A DNA stretch of 64,000 nt. Origin: DASUKM01 sp036278735. GTDB taxonomy: Bacteria; Acidobacteriota; Vicinamibacteria; Vicinamibacterales; 2-12-FULL-66-21. The position numbers were made by a program, and so were the translations under genes. Shown piece by piece: positions 1 to 8,770 of this stretch. Location: positions 1-64,000 of the forward strand of contig DASUKM010000009.1 of assembly GCA_036278735.1 (NCBI GenBank). Reading direction: 5' to 3'. The notes beneath the pieces are model-generated. The model was not told the origin of the DNA. It did not search any database and saw only the letters and a list, made by a program, of their open reading frames with translations. How positions within the stretch are numbered: position 1 is the stretch's first letter; every line of letters begins with the position of its first letter.

Positions 1-624
1 CTCGTGTTCGAGGATCACGTCCAGGTCCCGCGGCTCTACGTCCAGTGGCCCACCGTCGGCGAGCACAACGACGATCAGTACGCGCTCGACGTGCTCGCCG
101 CGATCCTCACGGGCCCGCGAACCGCGCGGCTGACGAAGGCGCTCGTCTACGACCAGCAGGCGGCGGCGAACGTCTTCGCGCGCCAGAACACGAACGAGAA
201 CGTCGGCGAATTCCTCGTCGTCGTCACGCCGCGGCCGGGGCACTCGCTCACCGACCTCGAGACGGCCGCCGACGCCGTCATCGAAACGCTGAAGGCCGAG
301 GGGCCGACCGCCGAGGAAATCCAGAAGGCGACCGCCGGCGAGGAACTGGCCTTCCTGTCGAACCTGCAGTCGAACCTCGGCAAGGCCAATACGCTGGCCG
401 ACGGCGCAGGGCTCCACGGCGATCCCGGCTATTTCCAGAAGGCGTTCCAGAAGACGCTGGCGGTCACGCCGGCCGACGTGAAGCGCGTGGCCGACAAGTA
501 CCTGACGGCCGGCCGGGTCGTCCTGAGCGTGGTGCCGCTCGGCAAGGCCGATCAGGCGTCGCACCCCGACGAGAGCACGAAAGTGACCGACCAGACCGAA
601 TCCCGCGTGGAGGTGTCGCGATGA
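1..624 (+). CDS. M16 family zinc peptidase, C-terminal part (5' end outside window)
   Basis: The reading frame is open from the first base, so this is the last ~207 residues of a longer gene. The segment matches the C-terminal inactive domain of M16 (pitrilysin/processing-peptidase-like) proteins: the stretch FEDHVQVPRLYVQWPTV resembles the strand that opens an M16 C-terminal domain, and TPADVKRVADKYL with VVLSVVPLG is the usual domain ending. The zinc site (HxxEH) would lie upstream and cannot be seen. Its TGA overlaps the ATG of the next M16 gene (ATGA at 621-624), so the two are translationally coupled and probably form a heterodimer of active and inactive halves. That pairing is an inference from the family and the overlap. 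Confidence 0.85.
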   Translation, partial: LVFEDHVQVPRLYVQWPTVGEHNDDQYALDVLAAILTGPRTARLTKALVYDQQAAANVFARQNTNENVGEFLVVVTPRPGHSLTDLETAADAVIETLKAEGPTAEEIQKATAGEELAFLSNLQSNLGKANTLADGAGLHGDPGYFQKAFQKTLAVTPADVKRVADKYLTAGRVVLSVVPLGKADQASHPDESTKVTDQTESRVEVSR

Positions 625-2060
625 AGTCGCCGCTCGTATGCACGATGGTTGCGGCGCTGGCGCTGCCCGTCGCGGCGCAGCAGACGCTCGATCGAACGAA
701 GATTCCGCCGCCGGCCCCTCCCCCGCAGCTGCACGTGCCGGTCTGGACGAAAACGACGCTCCCGAACGGCGCCGAACTGATCGTCTCGGAGAAGCACGAT
801 CTGCCGCTCGTGTCGTTCAGGATCACGTTCCAGGGAGGAGCGGATCAGTTCGAACAGGCCAATCGCCGCGGCGTGGGCAGCCTGACGGCCGCCATGCTGA
901 GCGAAGGCACGAAGACGCGCGACGGCGAAGCGCTCTCGAACGCGCTCCAGTTGCTCGGCACGAGCATCCGGGCCAACGTCGGCGGCGAGAGCGGCAGCCT
1001 CGAGTTCCTGTCGACGACGGCGAAATTTCCGCAGACGCTCGACATCCTCGCCGACATGCTGCTGAACTCGACGTTCCCGGACCGCAGCCTCGAACGCCTG
1101 CGCGCCCAGCGCCTCGTCGCGCTCGAGCAGGCCAAAGCGCAGCCCGAAGCGGTCGCGCGGCGTGTGTATCCCATCCTCCTGTACGGCGGCGCGCATCCCT
1201 ACGGGCAGCCGATCACGGAAGACACCGTCAAGGCCATCACCCGCGACGATGTCGTGGCGTTCGACAAGACGTACTTCCAGCCGGGGCGAGCGCTGATCAC
1301 CGTGGTCGGCGACGTCACGGCCGCCTCGGTGAAGCCGGCGATCGAAAAGGCGCTGGCCGACTGGCCCAAGGGGGGCGACGAACCGTCGTTCAAATATCCC
1401 GCCGTTCCCAATCCGTCCGCCACGACGATCTACATCGTCGACAAGCCGGCGGCCGCGCAATCGATGTTCCTGATCGGCAACCCGGGGCCCCCGCGGAACA
1501 CGCCCGACTATTACGCGCTCCAGGTGATGAACACCATCCTCGGTGGCATGTTCCAGTCGCGGCTGAATTCCAACATCCGCGAGCAGAAGGGCTACAGCTA
1601 CGGCGTCAATTCGGTGTTCCAGTACGGCAAGGGGCCCGGCCCCTTCTACGCCGGCGGCGACATCGTCTCGGCCAAGACCGCCCCGGCGCTGACCGAGTTC
1701 ATGAAGGAACTGAAGGGCATCGAAGGGGCGCGTCCGGTGACCGACGGCGAACTGACGATGGCGAAGGACTCGCTCGTCCAGCGGCTGCCTGGAGAGTTCG
1801 CGTCGGTGGGGGCCATCAACAACGCCATCACGTCGCTCTGGGTCCAGGGGCTGCCGGACGACTATTACCAGCAGTACGGAAAGGCGATCGACGCCATCAG
1901 CCGCGACGACGTCGTCCGTGTGGCCAAGCACTACATCGACCTCGGCCATTTGACGATCCTGATCGTCGGGGACCGGGCCAGCATCGAGGCGCCGCTCGAG
2001 GCCACGGGGATTGCCCCGATCAAGGTGGTGGACATCAACGGTCAGGGCATAAAGCCCTGA
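621..2060 (+). CDS. M16 family peptidase-like subunit without a zinc motif, exported
   Basis: A 479-residue protein with a signal peptide (basic MKS, then a hydrophobic stretch ending near VAAQQ). It has two M16 domains. The place where HxxEH should sit (about residues 83-92, GVGSLTAAML) has no histidine or glutamate pair, so this chain should not bind catalytic zinc. The C-terminal domain keeps the R/Y substrate-binding motif (IREQKGYSYGV, about residues 318-328). That split is typical of the second chain of bacterial M16 heterodimers. It starts on the ATG overlapping the upstream stop; the longer frame that continues upstream only shadows the preceding gene. A hairpin covers its stop codon. 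The periplasmic location is inferred. Confidence 0.9.
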   Translation: MKSPLVCTMVAALALPVAAQQTLDRTKIPPPAPPPQLHVPVWTKTTLPNGAELIVSEKHDLPLVSFRITFQGGADQFEQANRRGVGSLTAAMLSEGTKTRDGEALSNALQLLGTSIRANVGGESGSLEFLSTTAKFPQTLDILADMLLNSTFPDRSLERLRAQRLVALEQAKAQPEAVARRVYPILLYGGAHPYGQPITEDTVKAITRDDVVAFDKTYFQPGRALITVVGDVTAASVKPAIEKALADWPKGGDEPSFKYPAVPNPSATTIYIVDKPAAAQSMFLIGNPGPPRNTPDYYALQVMNTILGGMFQSRLNSNIREQKGYSYGVNSVFQYGKGPGPFYAGGDIVSAKTAPALTEFMKELKGIEGARPVTDGELTMAKDSLVQRLPGEFASVGAINNAITSLWVQGLPDDYYQQYGKAIDAISRDDVVRVAKHYIDLGHLTILIVGDRASIEAPLEATGIAPIKVVDINGQGIKP

Positions 2061-2109
2061 CCCACGGATCTCCCCATGTGGGGGTGTGGGTCAGGGCTTC
2101 AGCCCTGAC
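2040..2109. terminator. Cluster of three hairpins after the M16 pair
   Basis: Three perfect inverted repeats stand in a row. GGTCAGGGC/GCCCTGACC (2040-2048 with 2054-2062, loop ATAAA) encloses the M16 stop codon. CCCC/GGGG is centred near 2077. GTCAGGG/CCCTGAC (2090-2096 with 2103-2109) repeats the arm of the first hairpin. There is no T-run, so this could be a factor-independent stop of weak type, or a REP-like mRNA-stabilising element. The re-use of the same arm favours a REP-like element. Confidence 0.55.
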
Positions 2110-2200
2110 TCAGCGCAATTCCTGCTAGAGTCAACAAAGCGCCGCGCGCCGTCGTAATTCCTGTCGGCTTCATCCATCGAATTTCAGGACTGTTCCACCC

Positions 2201-4657
2201 ATGACTTCACGCTCCCTGGCGGGCGCCGCGTCCGAGCGGCGGTCCCACTCGTGGCTGCCCGTGCTCCTGGTGCTGTTCGTCGGCAGCGGCGCCGCCGCGC
2301 TCATCTACGAGATCGTCTGGTTTCAGCTCCTCCAGCTCGTCATCGGCTCCTCGGCCGTCTCGCTCGGCGTGCTGCTCGGAACGTTCATGGGGGGCATGTG
2401 CCTGGGCAGCCTGCTCCTGCCGCGCGTGATCTCGCCGCGCCGGCACCCGCTGCGGGTGTACGCGCTGCTCGAGCTCGGCACGGGGATTATCGGGATTCTC
2501 GTGCTGCTGGTCATGCCGCTGGTCGATCACGTGTACACGGCGTGGGGCGGGTACGGGTTGACCGGCTATCTGCTGCGGGGCCTGATCGCCAGCATCTGCC
2601 TGCTGCCGCCGACGCTGCTGATGGGGGCCACCCTGCCGGCGATCTCGCGCTACATGGAAACGACCCCCGAAGGGGTCGCGTGGCTCGGGTTCTTCTACGG
2701 CGGCAACATCGGCGGCGCCGTGTTCGGGTCGCTGTTCGCGGGCTTCTATCTGCTGCGCGTCTACGACGCCGGGGTCGCGACGTACGTGGCGGTGGCGGTG
2801 AACTTCAGCGTGGCGGCGCTCGCCTACGCCCTCGCGACCGTCGCCGCCTACCGACCACCGGCCAGCGACGAGCCAGCCGCCGTCGCGCCTGGCCGTACCG
2901 CCGACGCCGCGACGATCTACGTGGCCATCGCGTTGTCGGGGCTGTGCGCGCTGGCCGCGGAAGTGATCTGGACACGCATGCTCGGGCTGCTGTTCGGGGC
3001 CTCCGTCTATACGTTCTCGATCATCCTCGCGGTGTTCCTCATCGGCCTGGGGATCGGCAGCAGCATCGGCTCGGTGCTCTCGCGGACGATGACGCGCCCG
3101 CGCGCGGCGCTCGGCTGGTGCCAGATGCTGATCGCGGCGGCGATCGCCTGGACGGCCTACATGCTGTCGGACTCGCTGCCCTACTGGCCGATCAATCCGT
3201 CGATCTCGACAGGCATCTGGTTCAACTTCCAGCTCGACATGGTCCGCGCGCTGTGGGCCATCCTGCCGGCGACGATCCTCTGGGGCGCGAGCTTCCCGCT
3301 CGCCCTGGCGTCGCTCGCGACCGAAGGACAGGATCCCGGACGGCTCGTCGGCGGTGTCTACGCGGCGAACACGGTCGGGGCGATCGTGGGGTCGCTCGCC
3401 GCGAGTCTCGTGCTCGTCTACTGGTTCGGCTCCCAGCACGCACAGCAAATCCTGATCGCCGTCTCGGCGCTGGCCGGGCTGCTGGTGCTGACGGGTTCGG
3501 CGAGTCCGCGCGAAACGAAGTCCCGGTGGCGCTGGGTGGGCTCGACGTCGATCCTCGCGGCGGTGGCCGTGGCGGCGCTGCTCGCGCGCGCCGTTCCCGC
3601 GGTGCCCGGCCTGCTGGTCGCCTACGGACGCTATGCTGCGACGTGGGTCGGCCAGAGCACGATCATCTATATGGGCGAGGGGCTGAACTCGTCGGTGGCG
3701 GTCTCCGAACTGCCGAGCGGCGTCCGCAATTATCACAATGCCGGCAAGGTGCAGGCGTCGAGCGAGCCCCAGGACATGCGGCTGCAGCGCATGCTCGGGC
3801 ACCTCACGACCCTCGTGCCGCGCCACGCCGACTCCGTCCTCGTGATTGGATGCGGCGCCGGGGTGACGGCCGGCGCCGTCAGCATCAGCCCCGACGTCAA
3901 GCAGCTCACGATTGCGGAAATCGAACCCCTCGTGCCGCGGGTCGTCTCGACGTACTTCGCGCGGGAGAACTACGACGTCGTCCGGAATCCGAAGACGCGC
4001 GTCTTCATCGACGACGCGCGGCACTACCTGCTGACGTCGCGGGAGAAGTTCGACGCCGTCACGTCCGATCCGCTCGACCCGTGGGTCAAGGGGGCGGCGA
4101 TGCTCTACACGTCGGAGTTCTTCGACGTCGTGAAGGCGCACCTGAAGCCGGGCGGGGTCGTGACGCTGTTCGTGCAGCTCTACGAGAGCAACGACGAGGC
4201 CGTGAAGAGCGAGGTCGCGACGTTCCTGCAGGCGTTTCCCAACGGCTTGATCTTCGGCAACACGGACGAAGGGCGCGGGTACGACATGGTGCTGCTCGGC
4301 CAGGTCGAACCGACGACGATCGATCTCGACACCGTCGACGCGCGGCTCGCGAACCCGGCGTACGGCCAGGTCGCGCAGTCGCTGCGCGAAGTCGGATTCA
4401 ATTCGGCCGTCGATCTGTTCTCGACCTACGCCGGCCGCCGCGCGGACCTGATGCCCTGGCTGAAAGGGGCGGCGATCAATCGCGACCGCAACCTGCGGCT
4501 GCAGTACCTCGCCGGGCTCGGCCTGAACCTGTACGAGAGCGGCTCGATTTATTCTGAGATGATGGCCTACGAGCGCTACCCCTCCGGCGTGTTCACCGGG
4601 TCGCCCGAACGGCTGCAGGCGCTGCGCGACGCCATCGAGCGCGCGCCGGGACGGTAG
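2201..4657 (+). CDS. Membrane-fused spermidine-synthase-like protein
   Basis: 818 residues. The first ~460 are hydrophobic with many membrane spans and contain two related halves (FVGSGAAALIYEIVWFQLL near the start and SGLCALAAEVIWTRMLGLL near residue 245), the usual layout of fused MFS/spermidine-synthase proteins. The soluble C-terminal half is a Rossmann methyltransferase-like fold: VLVIGCGAGVTAG (about 546-558) is the SAM-type nucleotide loop, IDDARHYL (about 602-609) follows, and DPLDPW (about 622-627) matches the SpeE aspartate region. Known relatives are annotated as polyamine aminopropyltransferase-like, but substrate and direction are unproven. The next gene begins 12 bases after its stop, so the two probably share an mRNA. 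A TAGAGT element at 2126-2131 is a possible -10. Confidence 0.85.
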   Translation: MTSRSLAGAASERRSHSWLPVLLVLFVGSGAAALIYEIVWFQLLQLVIGSSAVSLGVLLGTFMGGMCLGSLLLPRVISPRRHPLRVYALLELGTGIIGILVLLVMPLVDHVYTAWGGYGLTGYLLRGLIASICLLPPTLLMGATLPAISRYMETTPEGVAWLGFFYGGNIGGAVFGSLFAGFYLLRVYDAGVATYVAVAVNFSVAALAYALATVAAYRPPASDEPAAVAPGRTADAATIYVAIALSGLCALAAEVIWTRMLGLLFGASVYTFSIILAVFLIGLGIGSSIGSVLSRTMTRPRAALGWCQMLIAAAIAWTAYMLSDSLPYWPINPSISTGIWFNFQLDMVRALWAILPATILWGASFPLALASLATEGQDPGRLVGGVYAANTVGAIVGSLAASLVLVYWFGSQHAQQILIAVSALAGLLVLTGSASPRETKSRWRWVGSTSILAAVAVAALLARAVPAVPGLLVAYGRYAATWVGQSTIIYMGEGLNSSVAVSELPSGVRNYHNAGKVQASSEPQDMRLQRMLGHLTTLVPRHADSVLVIGCGAGVTAGAVSISPDVKQLTIAEIEPLVPRVVSTYFARENYDVVRNPKTRVFIDDARHYLLTSREKFDAVTSDPLDPWVKGAAMLYTSEFFDVVKAHLKPGGVVTLFVQLYESNDEAVKSEVATFLQAFPNGLIFGNTDEGRGYDMVLLGQVEPTTIDLDTVDARLANPAYGQVAQSLREVGFNSAVDLFSTYAGRRADLMPWLKGAAINRDRNLRLQYLAGLGLNLYESGSIYSEMMAYERYPSGVFTGSPERLQALRDAIERAPGR

Positions 4658-4669
4658 GGCCCGCGGCCG

Positions 4670-5779
4670 ATGCTGAAGCCGACGCGGCATCCGCTTCCGC
4701 TCGTCATCGTCAGCGCGCTGCTCGCGTGCGCCGGTGCGCTGGTGCTGCTGGCGAGCGTGGGGGCCACCGGCCACGCGCTGCCCTCGCGCCTGAGCGATGC
4801 CGATTTCTGGGCCCTCGTCACCAGCAGTTCGGAGCAGGACGGCTACTTCCGGTCCGACAACCTGCTGTCGAACGAGCTGGGACTGCAGGAGGTGATTCCC
4901 GATCTGGTCGCGCGGACGTCCGGCGCCGGGCGCGTCTACATGGGCGTGGGGCCCGAACAGAACTTCACGTACATCGCCGCGCTCCAGCCGCGGATGGCGT
5001 TCATCGTGGACGTGCGGCGCGGCAACCTCGATCTGCAGTTGATGTACAAAGCGCTCTTCGAACTCTCGAAGGATCGCGCCGACTTCGTCGCGGGCCTGTT
5101 CTCGCGCCAGCGGCCGCCGCACCTCACGAAGCGGTCGACCGCCGCGGAAATCTTCGACGCCGTTGCCCACGCGGCCACCAGTGACGCGCTCTATCGCGCC
5201 AACCTGAAGCGGATCGAGGACCAGTTGACGAAGGTCCATGGGTTCGCGCTGAAGCCGGCGGATCTGCAGGGGATCGAGTACGTCGCGAGCGCGTTCCATA
5301 CGTTCGGACCCGACATTCAATACTCGTCGACCGGCAGCTTCGGCGGCCGCTACCAGCCCACCTATGCCGACCTCATGACCGCGACCGACGAGGCCGGCAA
5401 GCCGCGGAGCTATCTCGCGACGGAACAGAACTTCGACGTCCTCGAGAAGCTCGAGTCGAAAAATCTGATCGTGCCGGTCGTCGGCAACTTCGCGGGCCCG
5501 AAGGCCATCAGGGCGGTCGGCAGCTACATCCGCGGGCACGGCAGCCTCGTGTCGGCCTTCTACCTGTCGAACGTCGAGCAGTACCTGTATCAGCAGGATC
5601 TGTGGTCCGACTTCTGCCGCAACGTCGCGACGCTGCCGCTCGATGCACACAGCACCTTCATCCGTTCGACCCGTCACGGCGGCTACGGCCGCAGCTACCG
5701 GCGCGGATTCGGCCTCATGTCGGAGCTGGGCCGCATGGCAGACGAAGTGAGGACCTGCGGGCCGGCGGGGAGCGACTGA
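4670..5779 (+). CDS. LIC_10091-like protein of unknown function, membrane-anchored or exported
   Basis: 369 residues. A hydrophobic segment (about residues 9-33, PLVIVSALLACAGALVLLASVG) is a signal anchor or signal peptide. The body contains the stretch YIAALQPRMAFIVDVRRGNLDLQLMY broken over two neighbouring strands and a later GNFAGPKAIRAVG; both match what I recall of the LIC_10091 family, whose biochemical role is not established. The start is the first ATG after the upstream stop, with no strong ribosome site. It lies 12 bases behind the membrane-fused spermidine-synthase-like gene, and that partnership is the only functional clue. The family name is from memory. Confidence 0.75.
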   Translation: MLKPTRHPLPLVIVSALLACAGALVLLASVGATGHALPSRLSDADFWALVTSSSEQDGYFRSDNLLSNELGLQEVIPDLVARTSGAGRVYMGVGPEQNFTYIAALQPRMAFIVDVRRGNLDLQLMYKALFELSKDRADFVAGLFSRQRPPHLTKRSTAAEIFDAVAHAATSDALYRANLKRIEDQLTKVHGFALKPADLQGIEYVASAFHTFGPDIQYSSTGSFGGRYQPTYADLMTATDEAGKPRSYLATEQNFDVLEKLESKNLIVPVVGNFAGPKAIRAVGSYIRGHGSLVSAFYLSNVEQYLYQQDLWSDFCRNVATLPLDAHSTFIRSTRHGGYGRSYRRGFGLMSELGRMADEVRTCGPAGSD

Positions 5780-5782
5780 GAC

Positions 5783-5836
5783 GGGTTCCGAGTTCAGGGT
5801 TCCGGGTTTCGGGCCGGGTTCAAGGTTCCCGGTTCT
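5783..5836. repeat. Degenerate heptamer array, GGGTTCN
   Basis: Eight consecutive units of seven bases (one shortened to five) follow GGGTTCN: GGGTTCC, GAGTTCA, GGGTTCC, GGGTTTC, GGGCC, GGGTTCA, AGGTTCC, CGGTTCT. The array fills the gap between two converging genes (stops at 5779 and 5858). The same unit recurs at 8813, 23286 and 41357. Confidence 0.85.
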
Positions 5837-5857
5837 GTCTTGCATTCGTGTCTGTGA

Positions 5858-6589
5858 TTAACGGCGGCTCGGCGGGGCCGAGACCCGCACGAAGGTCAGC
5901 GGGACCTGCGTCCCTCCCTGGGTCCACTCCCCGGCGATCGCGCCTCCTGGGCCGAGCGTCCCGCGAAAGGTCCCGGAAACCGCGCGCGATTCGAACGTGA
6001 TCTGCTGCGAGTCGATCGTCACCGTCGTGACGGGAATCTGCTGATTGCGGCTGGTCTGAACCAGGGTCGCGCTCGCGCGGCCGTCCGCCGCGGCGGCCAG
6101 CGTGAGCACGAGGGATCGCCGCGCGCCGCCGGCGCCGGGCGCGGCTTGCCAGGTGCCCGCGAACGCGTTCGTCAAGAGGCTGCTCGGCGGTGGGACCTTC
6201 ACATCCGCCTCGCCGTGACGCTCGAGCGCGAATGGCGCGGAGCCCTCCTGATTCGACGCGGTTCCCGAGACCATCGTGCCATCGGCCGAGAGGCGCCCCT
6301 CGAACGACGCGGGCTCGGGCACTCTCGCGGTGAACGTCAGCACGCCGCCGTCGACCGCAACCGTGTCGAGCGGCACGTCGATGCTCGTCGACGAAGGAAT
6401 GCTCAGGGAGCCGATCCACGCGCCAGTCGCGCTCCTGGCCAGATCGACGGTCAGGGGCATCTCGTGATCGGGAATCTCGATCGTGCCCGTCCAATGCCCC
6501 GACGGCCGGGGGCTGGTCTGTGCGGCCAGGGGACCTGCCGCCACCAGGAGCCACGCCGCGGCGATCGTGAGTCGACGTGAGATCTCCAT
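5858..6589 (-). CDS. Exported protein resembling the N-terminal domain of secreted alpha/beta hydrolases
   Basis: 243 residues. The ATG at 6589 is chosen over an upstream in-frame ATG (6631) because GGAGAGGAG lies six bases before it and a signal peptide (MEISRRLTIAAAWLLVAAGPLAAQ) starts there. The mature part shows two similar beta-rich blocks with the pattern GHWTGTIEIPDHEMPLTVDL ... ADGTMVSGTASNQEG, the second beginning at FAGTWQA. That pattern is often found in front of the hydrolase domain in acidobacterial esterases or peptidases; here it stands alone, without a GxSxG site. It begins 73 bases after the ABC permease stop and may be the last gene of that operon. Function unknown. Confidence 0.75.
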   Translation of the reverse strand: MEISRRLTIAAAWLLVAAGPLAAQTSPRPSGHWTGTIEIPDHEMPLTVDLARSATGAWIGSLSIPSSTSIDVPLDTVAVDGGVLTFTARVPEPASFEGRLSADGTMVSGTASNQEGSAPFALERHGEADVKVPPPSSLLTNAFAGTWQAAPGAGGARRSLVLTLAAAADGRASATLVQTSRNQQIPVTTVTIDSQQITFESRAVSGTFRGTLGPGGAIAGEWTQGGTQVPLTFVRVSAPPSRR

Positions 6590-6662
6590 ACAATGCTCCT
6601 CTCCGCTGAATTCAGTTCCGCTCGATTCCAACCCGCTGTTCCCGGCATATCTCGCGCGTGCA

Positions 6663-7427
6663 TCAGAAATCGCGGCGCGCGAACGTGGCGGCGGCGCCGT
6701 AGAGCAGCAGCCCCGAGGTGCCGGCCGAGATGGCGAGGCCCCACCACGGAAGCGCGCCGGTTCGGAAATAGACGTCTCCTGCCATCAGCCCGAAAATCCC
6801 CTCGCCCGAGCCGTCGAATACCTGCCCGCAGAACGCCAGGACGAGGGCGATCGCGAGGGTGACGAGCAGCGGCCGCCAGGCGTCGCTGAAGATCGTGGAC
6901 AACAGCATCGCCAGACTGAAAAACGCGGACCCGGCGGCGAACAGGCACACGCCGTGCACCAGCGCCTCGTCGATCGCGTAGCGCTGTCCCACGGCCGGGG
7001 ACAGCAGCGGGATCACCAGCGCGGGACCAATCGCCAGGACGAGCAGTTCGACGAGGCCGATCGCCGTCCGGGTGCCGAGCAGCCGGTTGCGCGACACGGG
7101 CATCGACAACGTGAACAGCGATCCGGCTCCCGACGAACCGGAAAAGACGCCGCCGACGCCGAGCAGCGCCGCAAAGAGCGTGACCATCCGCATCAGGTCC
7201 TGTCCGAATCCCTGCGACCAGACGAATCCGCGGTACGTCCTGGCCAGCGCCGCCGCTTCCGTGATGCGGCGTCCAAGCTCTCCCCCGGCCCCTTCGGGGG
7301 GCACCAGCGGCAAGAGCTGCAGCACCTTGGGGTACGTGAACACGGTGGCGGCCGCCGAGCAGACGAGCACCAGCAGGCCAATCAGGAATCGCCAGCGCGT
7401 TTCGAGCCACGCCTTGTACCAGAGCAT
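6663..7427 (-). CDS. ABC-2 type transporter permease
   Basis: 254 residues with six predicted membrane spans: near residues 13-32 (FLIGLLVLVCSAAATVF), then about 75-95, 115-140, 155-180, 185-205 and 220-240. The first loop is long, as in ABC-2 exporters of the YtrC/NatB kind. It starts 1 base after the stop of the ATP-binding protein, so it is the permease of that complex. Substrate cannot be read from sequence; relatives controlled by YtrA-type regulators export cell-envelope-active compounds or antibiotics, which is family knowledge only. Confidence 0.85.
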   Translation of the reverse strand: MLWYKAWLETRWRFLIGLLVLVCSAAATVFTYPKVLQLLPLVPPEGAGGELGRRITEAAALARTYRGFVWSQGFGQDLMRMVTLFAALLGVGGVFSGSSGAGSLFTLSMPVSRNRLLGTRTAIGLVELLVLAIGPALVIPLLSPAVGQRYAIDEALVHGVCLFAAGSAFFSLAMLLSTIFSDAWRPLLVTLAIALVLAFCGQVFDGSGEGIFGLMAGDVYFRTGALPWWGLAISAGTSGLLLYGAAATFARRDF

Positions 7428-7428
7428 C

Positions 7429-8337
7429 TCAATCCTCCCGCTGCGCCGCGACCGACTCGAGGAAGATATCCTTCAAGGTGATCGGCACGACCTCGACCGA
7501 GGCCGGCCCAAGCGTGCGCGCCTCGGCGAGGACCGGCCCGGCCCCGGCAGAGGAGGTCACCGTCAGGACGCGCCCCGTGCGCTGGACCCGCGCGACGCCG
7601 GGCGTGCGAAACGCCGCCTCGGGCGCCGCGCCGTCAAAGACGATCTGCACCCGGCAGTAGCGTTCGCGCAGATCGTCGAGCAGTCCGGAGACGACGACGC
7701 GGCCACGATCGACGACCGCGACACGATCGGCGATCTGCTCCACTTCGGCGATCTGATGCGAGGAGAAGAAGACGGTCGTGCCGTCGCCCGACGCCACGTG
7801 GGCGACCAGCGCCTGCAGGACGTCCTCCGCGACGGCGGGGTCGAGCCCCGCGGTCGGCTCGTCGAGGATCAGCAGATCGGCGCCGCGGCAGAGGGCGAGC
7901 AGCAGCGCGAGCATGGTGCGCGTGCCGCGCGAGAGCGCCTTCACCCTGGCGACGAGCGGCAGCTCGAACCGCTGCAGATAGCGCTGCTCGAGGTCCCGAC
8001 GCCACCGTGGAAAGAAGCGGGCGGTGAAGCGGACCATCTCCTCGACGGTCATGTAGTCGTAGAGGTCTTTCTCTTCGCTGACGTAGCCGGTGCGGCGCCG
8101 GATCGCGAGGCTCCCGGCCGGGGCGTCCGCCGGCAGGCCGAACACGCGGGCGGCCCCCCCGGTTGGCCGGACCATCCCGAGCAGGATCTTGATCGTGGTG
8201 GTCTTGCCGGCGCCGTTGCGTCCGAGGAAGCCGCAGAGGGATCCGGCCGGCACCGCGAGATCGAGCCCGCGAACGGCCTCGACTCCTCCGTATCGCTTCC
8301 GCACGCCGGTGGTTTCGATCGTCAACGGATCAGCCAT
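7429..8337 (-). CDS. ABC transporter ATP-binding protein
   Basis: 302 residues. Walker A GRNGAGKT is at residues 39-46, the signature is a variant LSRGTRT (about 130-136, where LSGGQ is usual), Walker B LLILDEPTAGLDP is at about 152-164, and the switch histidine lies in FFSSHQI. A C-terminal domain of about 80 residues follows, as in drug-export ATPases. Its ATG overlaps the 3' end of the GntR regulator by 8 bases and its stop is 1 base before the permease start, so the three genes form one tight operon. The altered signature is common among YtrB-like subunits and need not mean loss of activity. Confidence 0.92.
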   Translation of the reverse strand: MADPLTIETTGVRKRYGGVEAVRGLDLAVPAGSLCGFLGRNGAGKTTTIKILLGMVRPTGGAARVFGLPADAPAGSLAIRRRTGYVSEEKDLYDYMTVEEMVRFTARFFPRWRRDLEQRYLQRFELPLVARVKALSRGTRTMLALLLALCRGADLLILDEPTAGLDPAVAEDVLQALVAHVASGDGTTVFFSSHQIAEVEQIADRVAVVDRGRVVVSGLLDDLRERYCRVQIVFDGAAPEAAFRTPGVARVQRTGRVLTVTSSAGAGPVLAEARTLGPASVEVVPITLKDIFLESVAAQRED

Positions 8338-8743
8338 TGCGCGCTCCTTTGCTCGACCCGGCCCGGCTCAATCCCGCCAGCTCGGCTTCCACCAGACGTC
8401 GAATCGCCTCGTCGCTCAGGCCCCTGTCGCGCAACCGTCCGATCGCCGCCGCGACGACCCCTTCGGCGGCGCGGAGCTTGTCGGCCTGGGCGCGCGCCCG
8501 CGGAGCCGAGGGGGCGACGAACGCGCCCGCGCCGTGCCGCAGCTCGATCACCCCGTCGTGTTCGAGCTCGCGGTACGCCTTCGCCACGGTGTTCGGGTTG
8601 ATCACGAGCTGCTCGGCGAGCGGCCGGATCCCCGGCAGCTGTTCCCCCGGCCGCAGCGCGCCGGTCTCGACGGCATGCTTCACCTGCTCCATCAACTGCA
8701 GGTAAATCGGGACGCCAAGCGCGGGATTGGGGCGGAACAGCAT
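8330..8743 (-). CDS. GntR family regulator, YtrA subfamily
   Basis: 137 residues. An N-terminal winged helix covers about residues 10-77 (IYLQLMEQVKHAVETGALRPG; then LAEQLVINPNTVAKAYRELE as the recognition helix). A short helical tail of about 60 residues follows instead of a large effector domain, the hallmark of the YtrA subfamily. Such proteins repress an ABC operon of which they are the first gene, and this one precedes the ATPase and permease. A perfect inverted repeat ends three bases before the start codon, and no ribosome site precedes the ATG, which suggests a leaderless or very short leader mRNA under self-repression. Confidence 0.9.
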   Translation of the reverse strand: MLFRPNPALGVPIYLQLMEQVKHAVETGALRPGEQLPGIRPLAEQLVINPNTVAKAYRELEHDGVIELRHGAGAFVAPSAPRARAQADKLRAAEGVVAAAIGRLRDRGLSDEAIRRLVEAELAGLSRAGSSKGARNG

Positions 8744-8746
8744 GCG

Positions 8747-8770
8747 ACTGTATTACTGAACTAATACAGT
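8747..8770 (-). promoter_or_regulatory. Operator of the GntR-ABC operon
   Basis: ACTGTATTA-N6-TAATACAGT is a perfect 9-base inverted repeat immediately before the gntR start. It has the T-A-rich arms expected of a YtrA-type site. A consensus -35 (TTGACA) lies on the same strand at 8794-8789, so a bound repressor would cover the -10 and start region. Which of the overlapping AT-rich hexamers is the -10 cannot be settled by eye. Confidence 0.8.

Noticed and set aside
2207..5845. Minus-strand open frame of 1212 codons
   Set aside because: It is antisense to two well-supported genes, rich in Arg, Ala, Gly, His and Gln, and has no domain or ribosome site. Long antisense frames are normal at this GC content. 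The same applies to frames at 26730-29285, 45570-48125, 47923-50382 and 60087-62330 on the minus strand.
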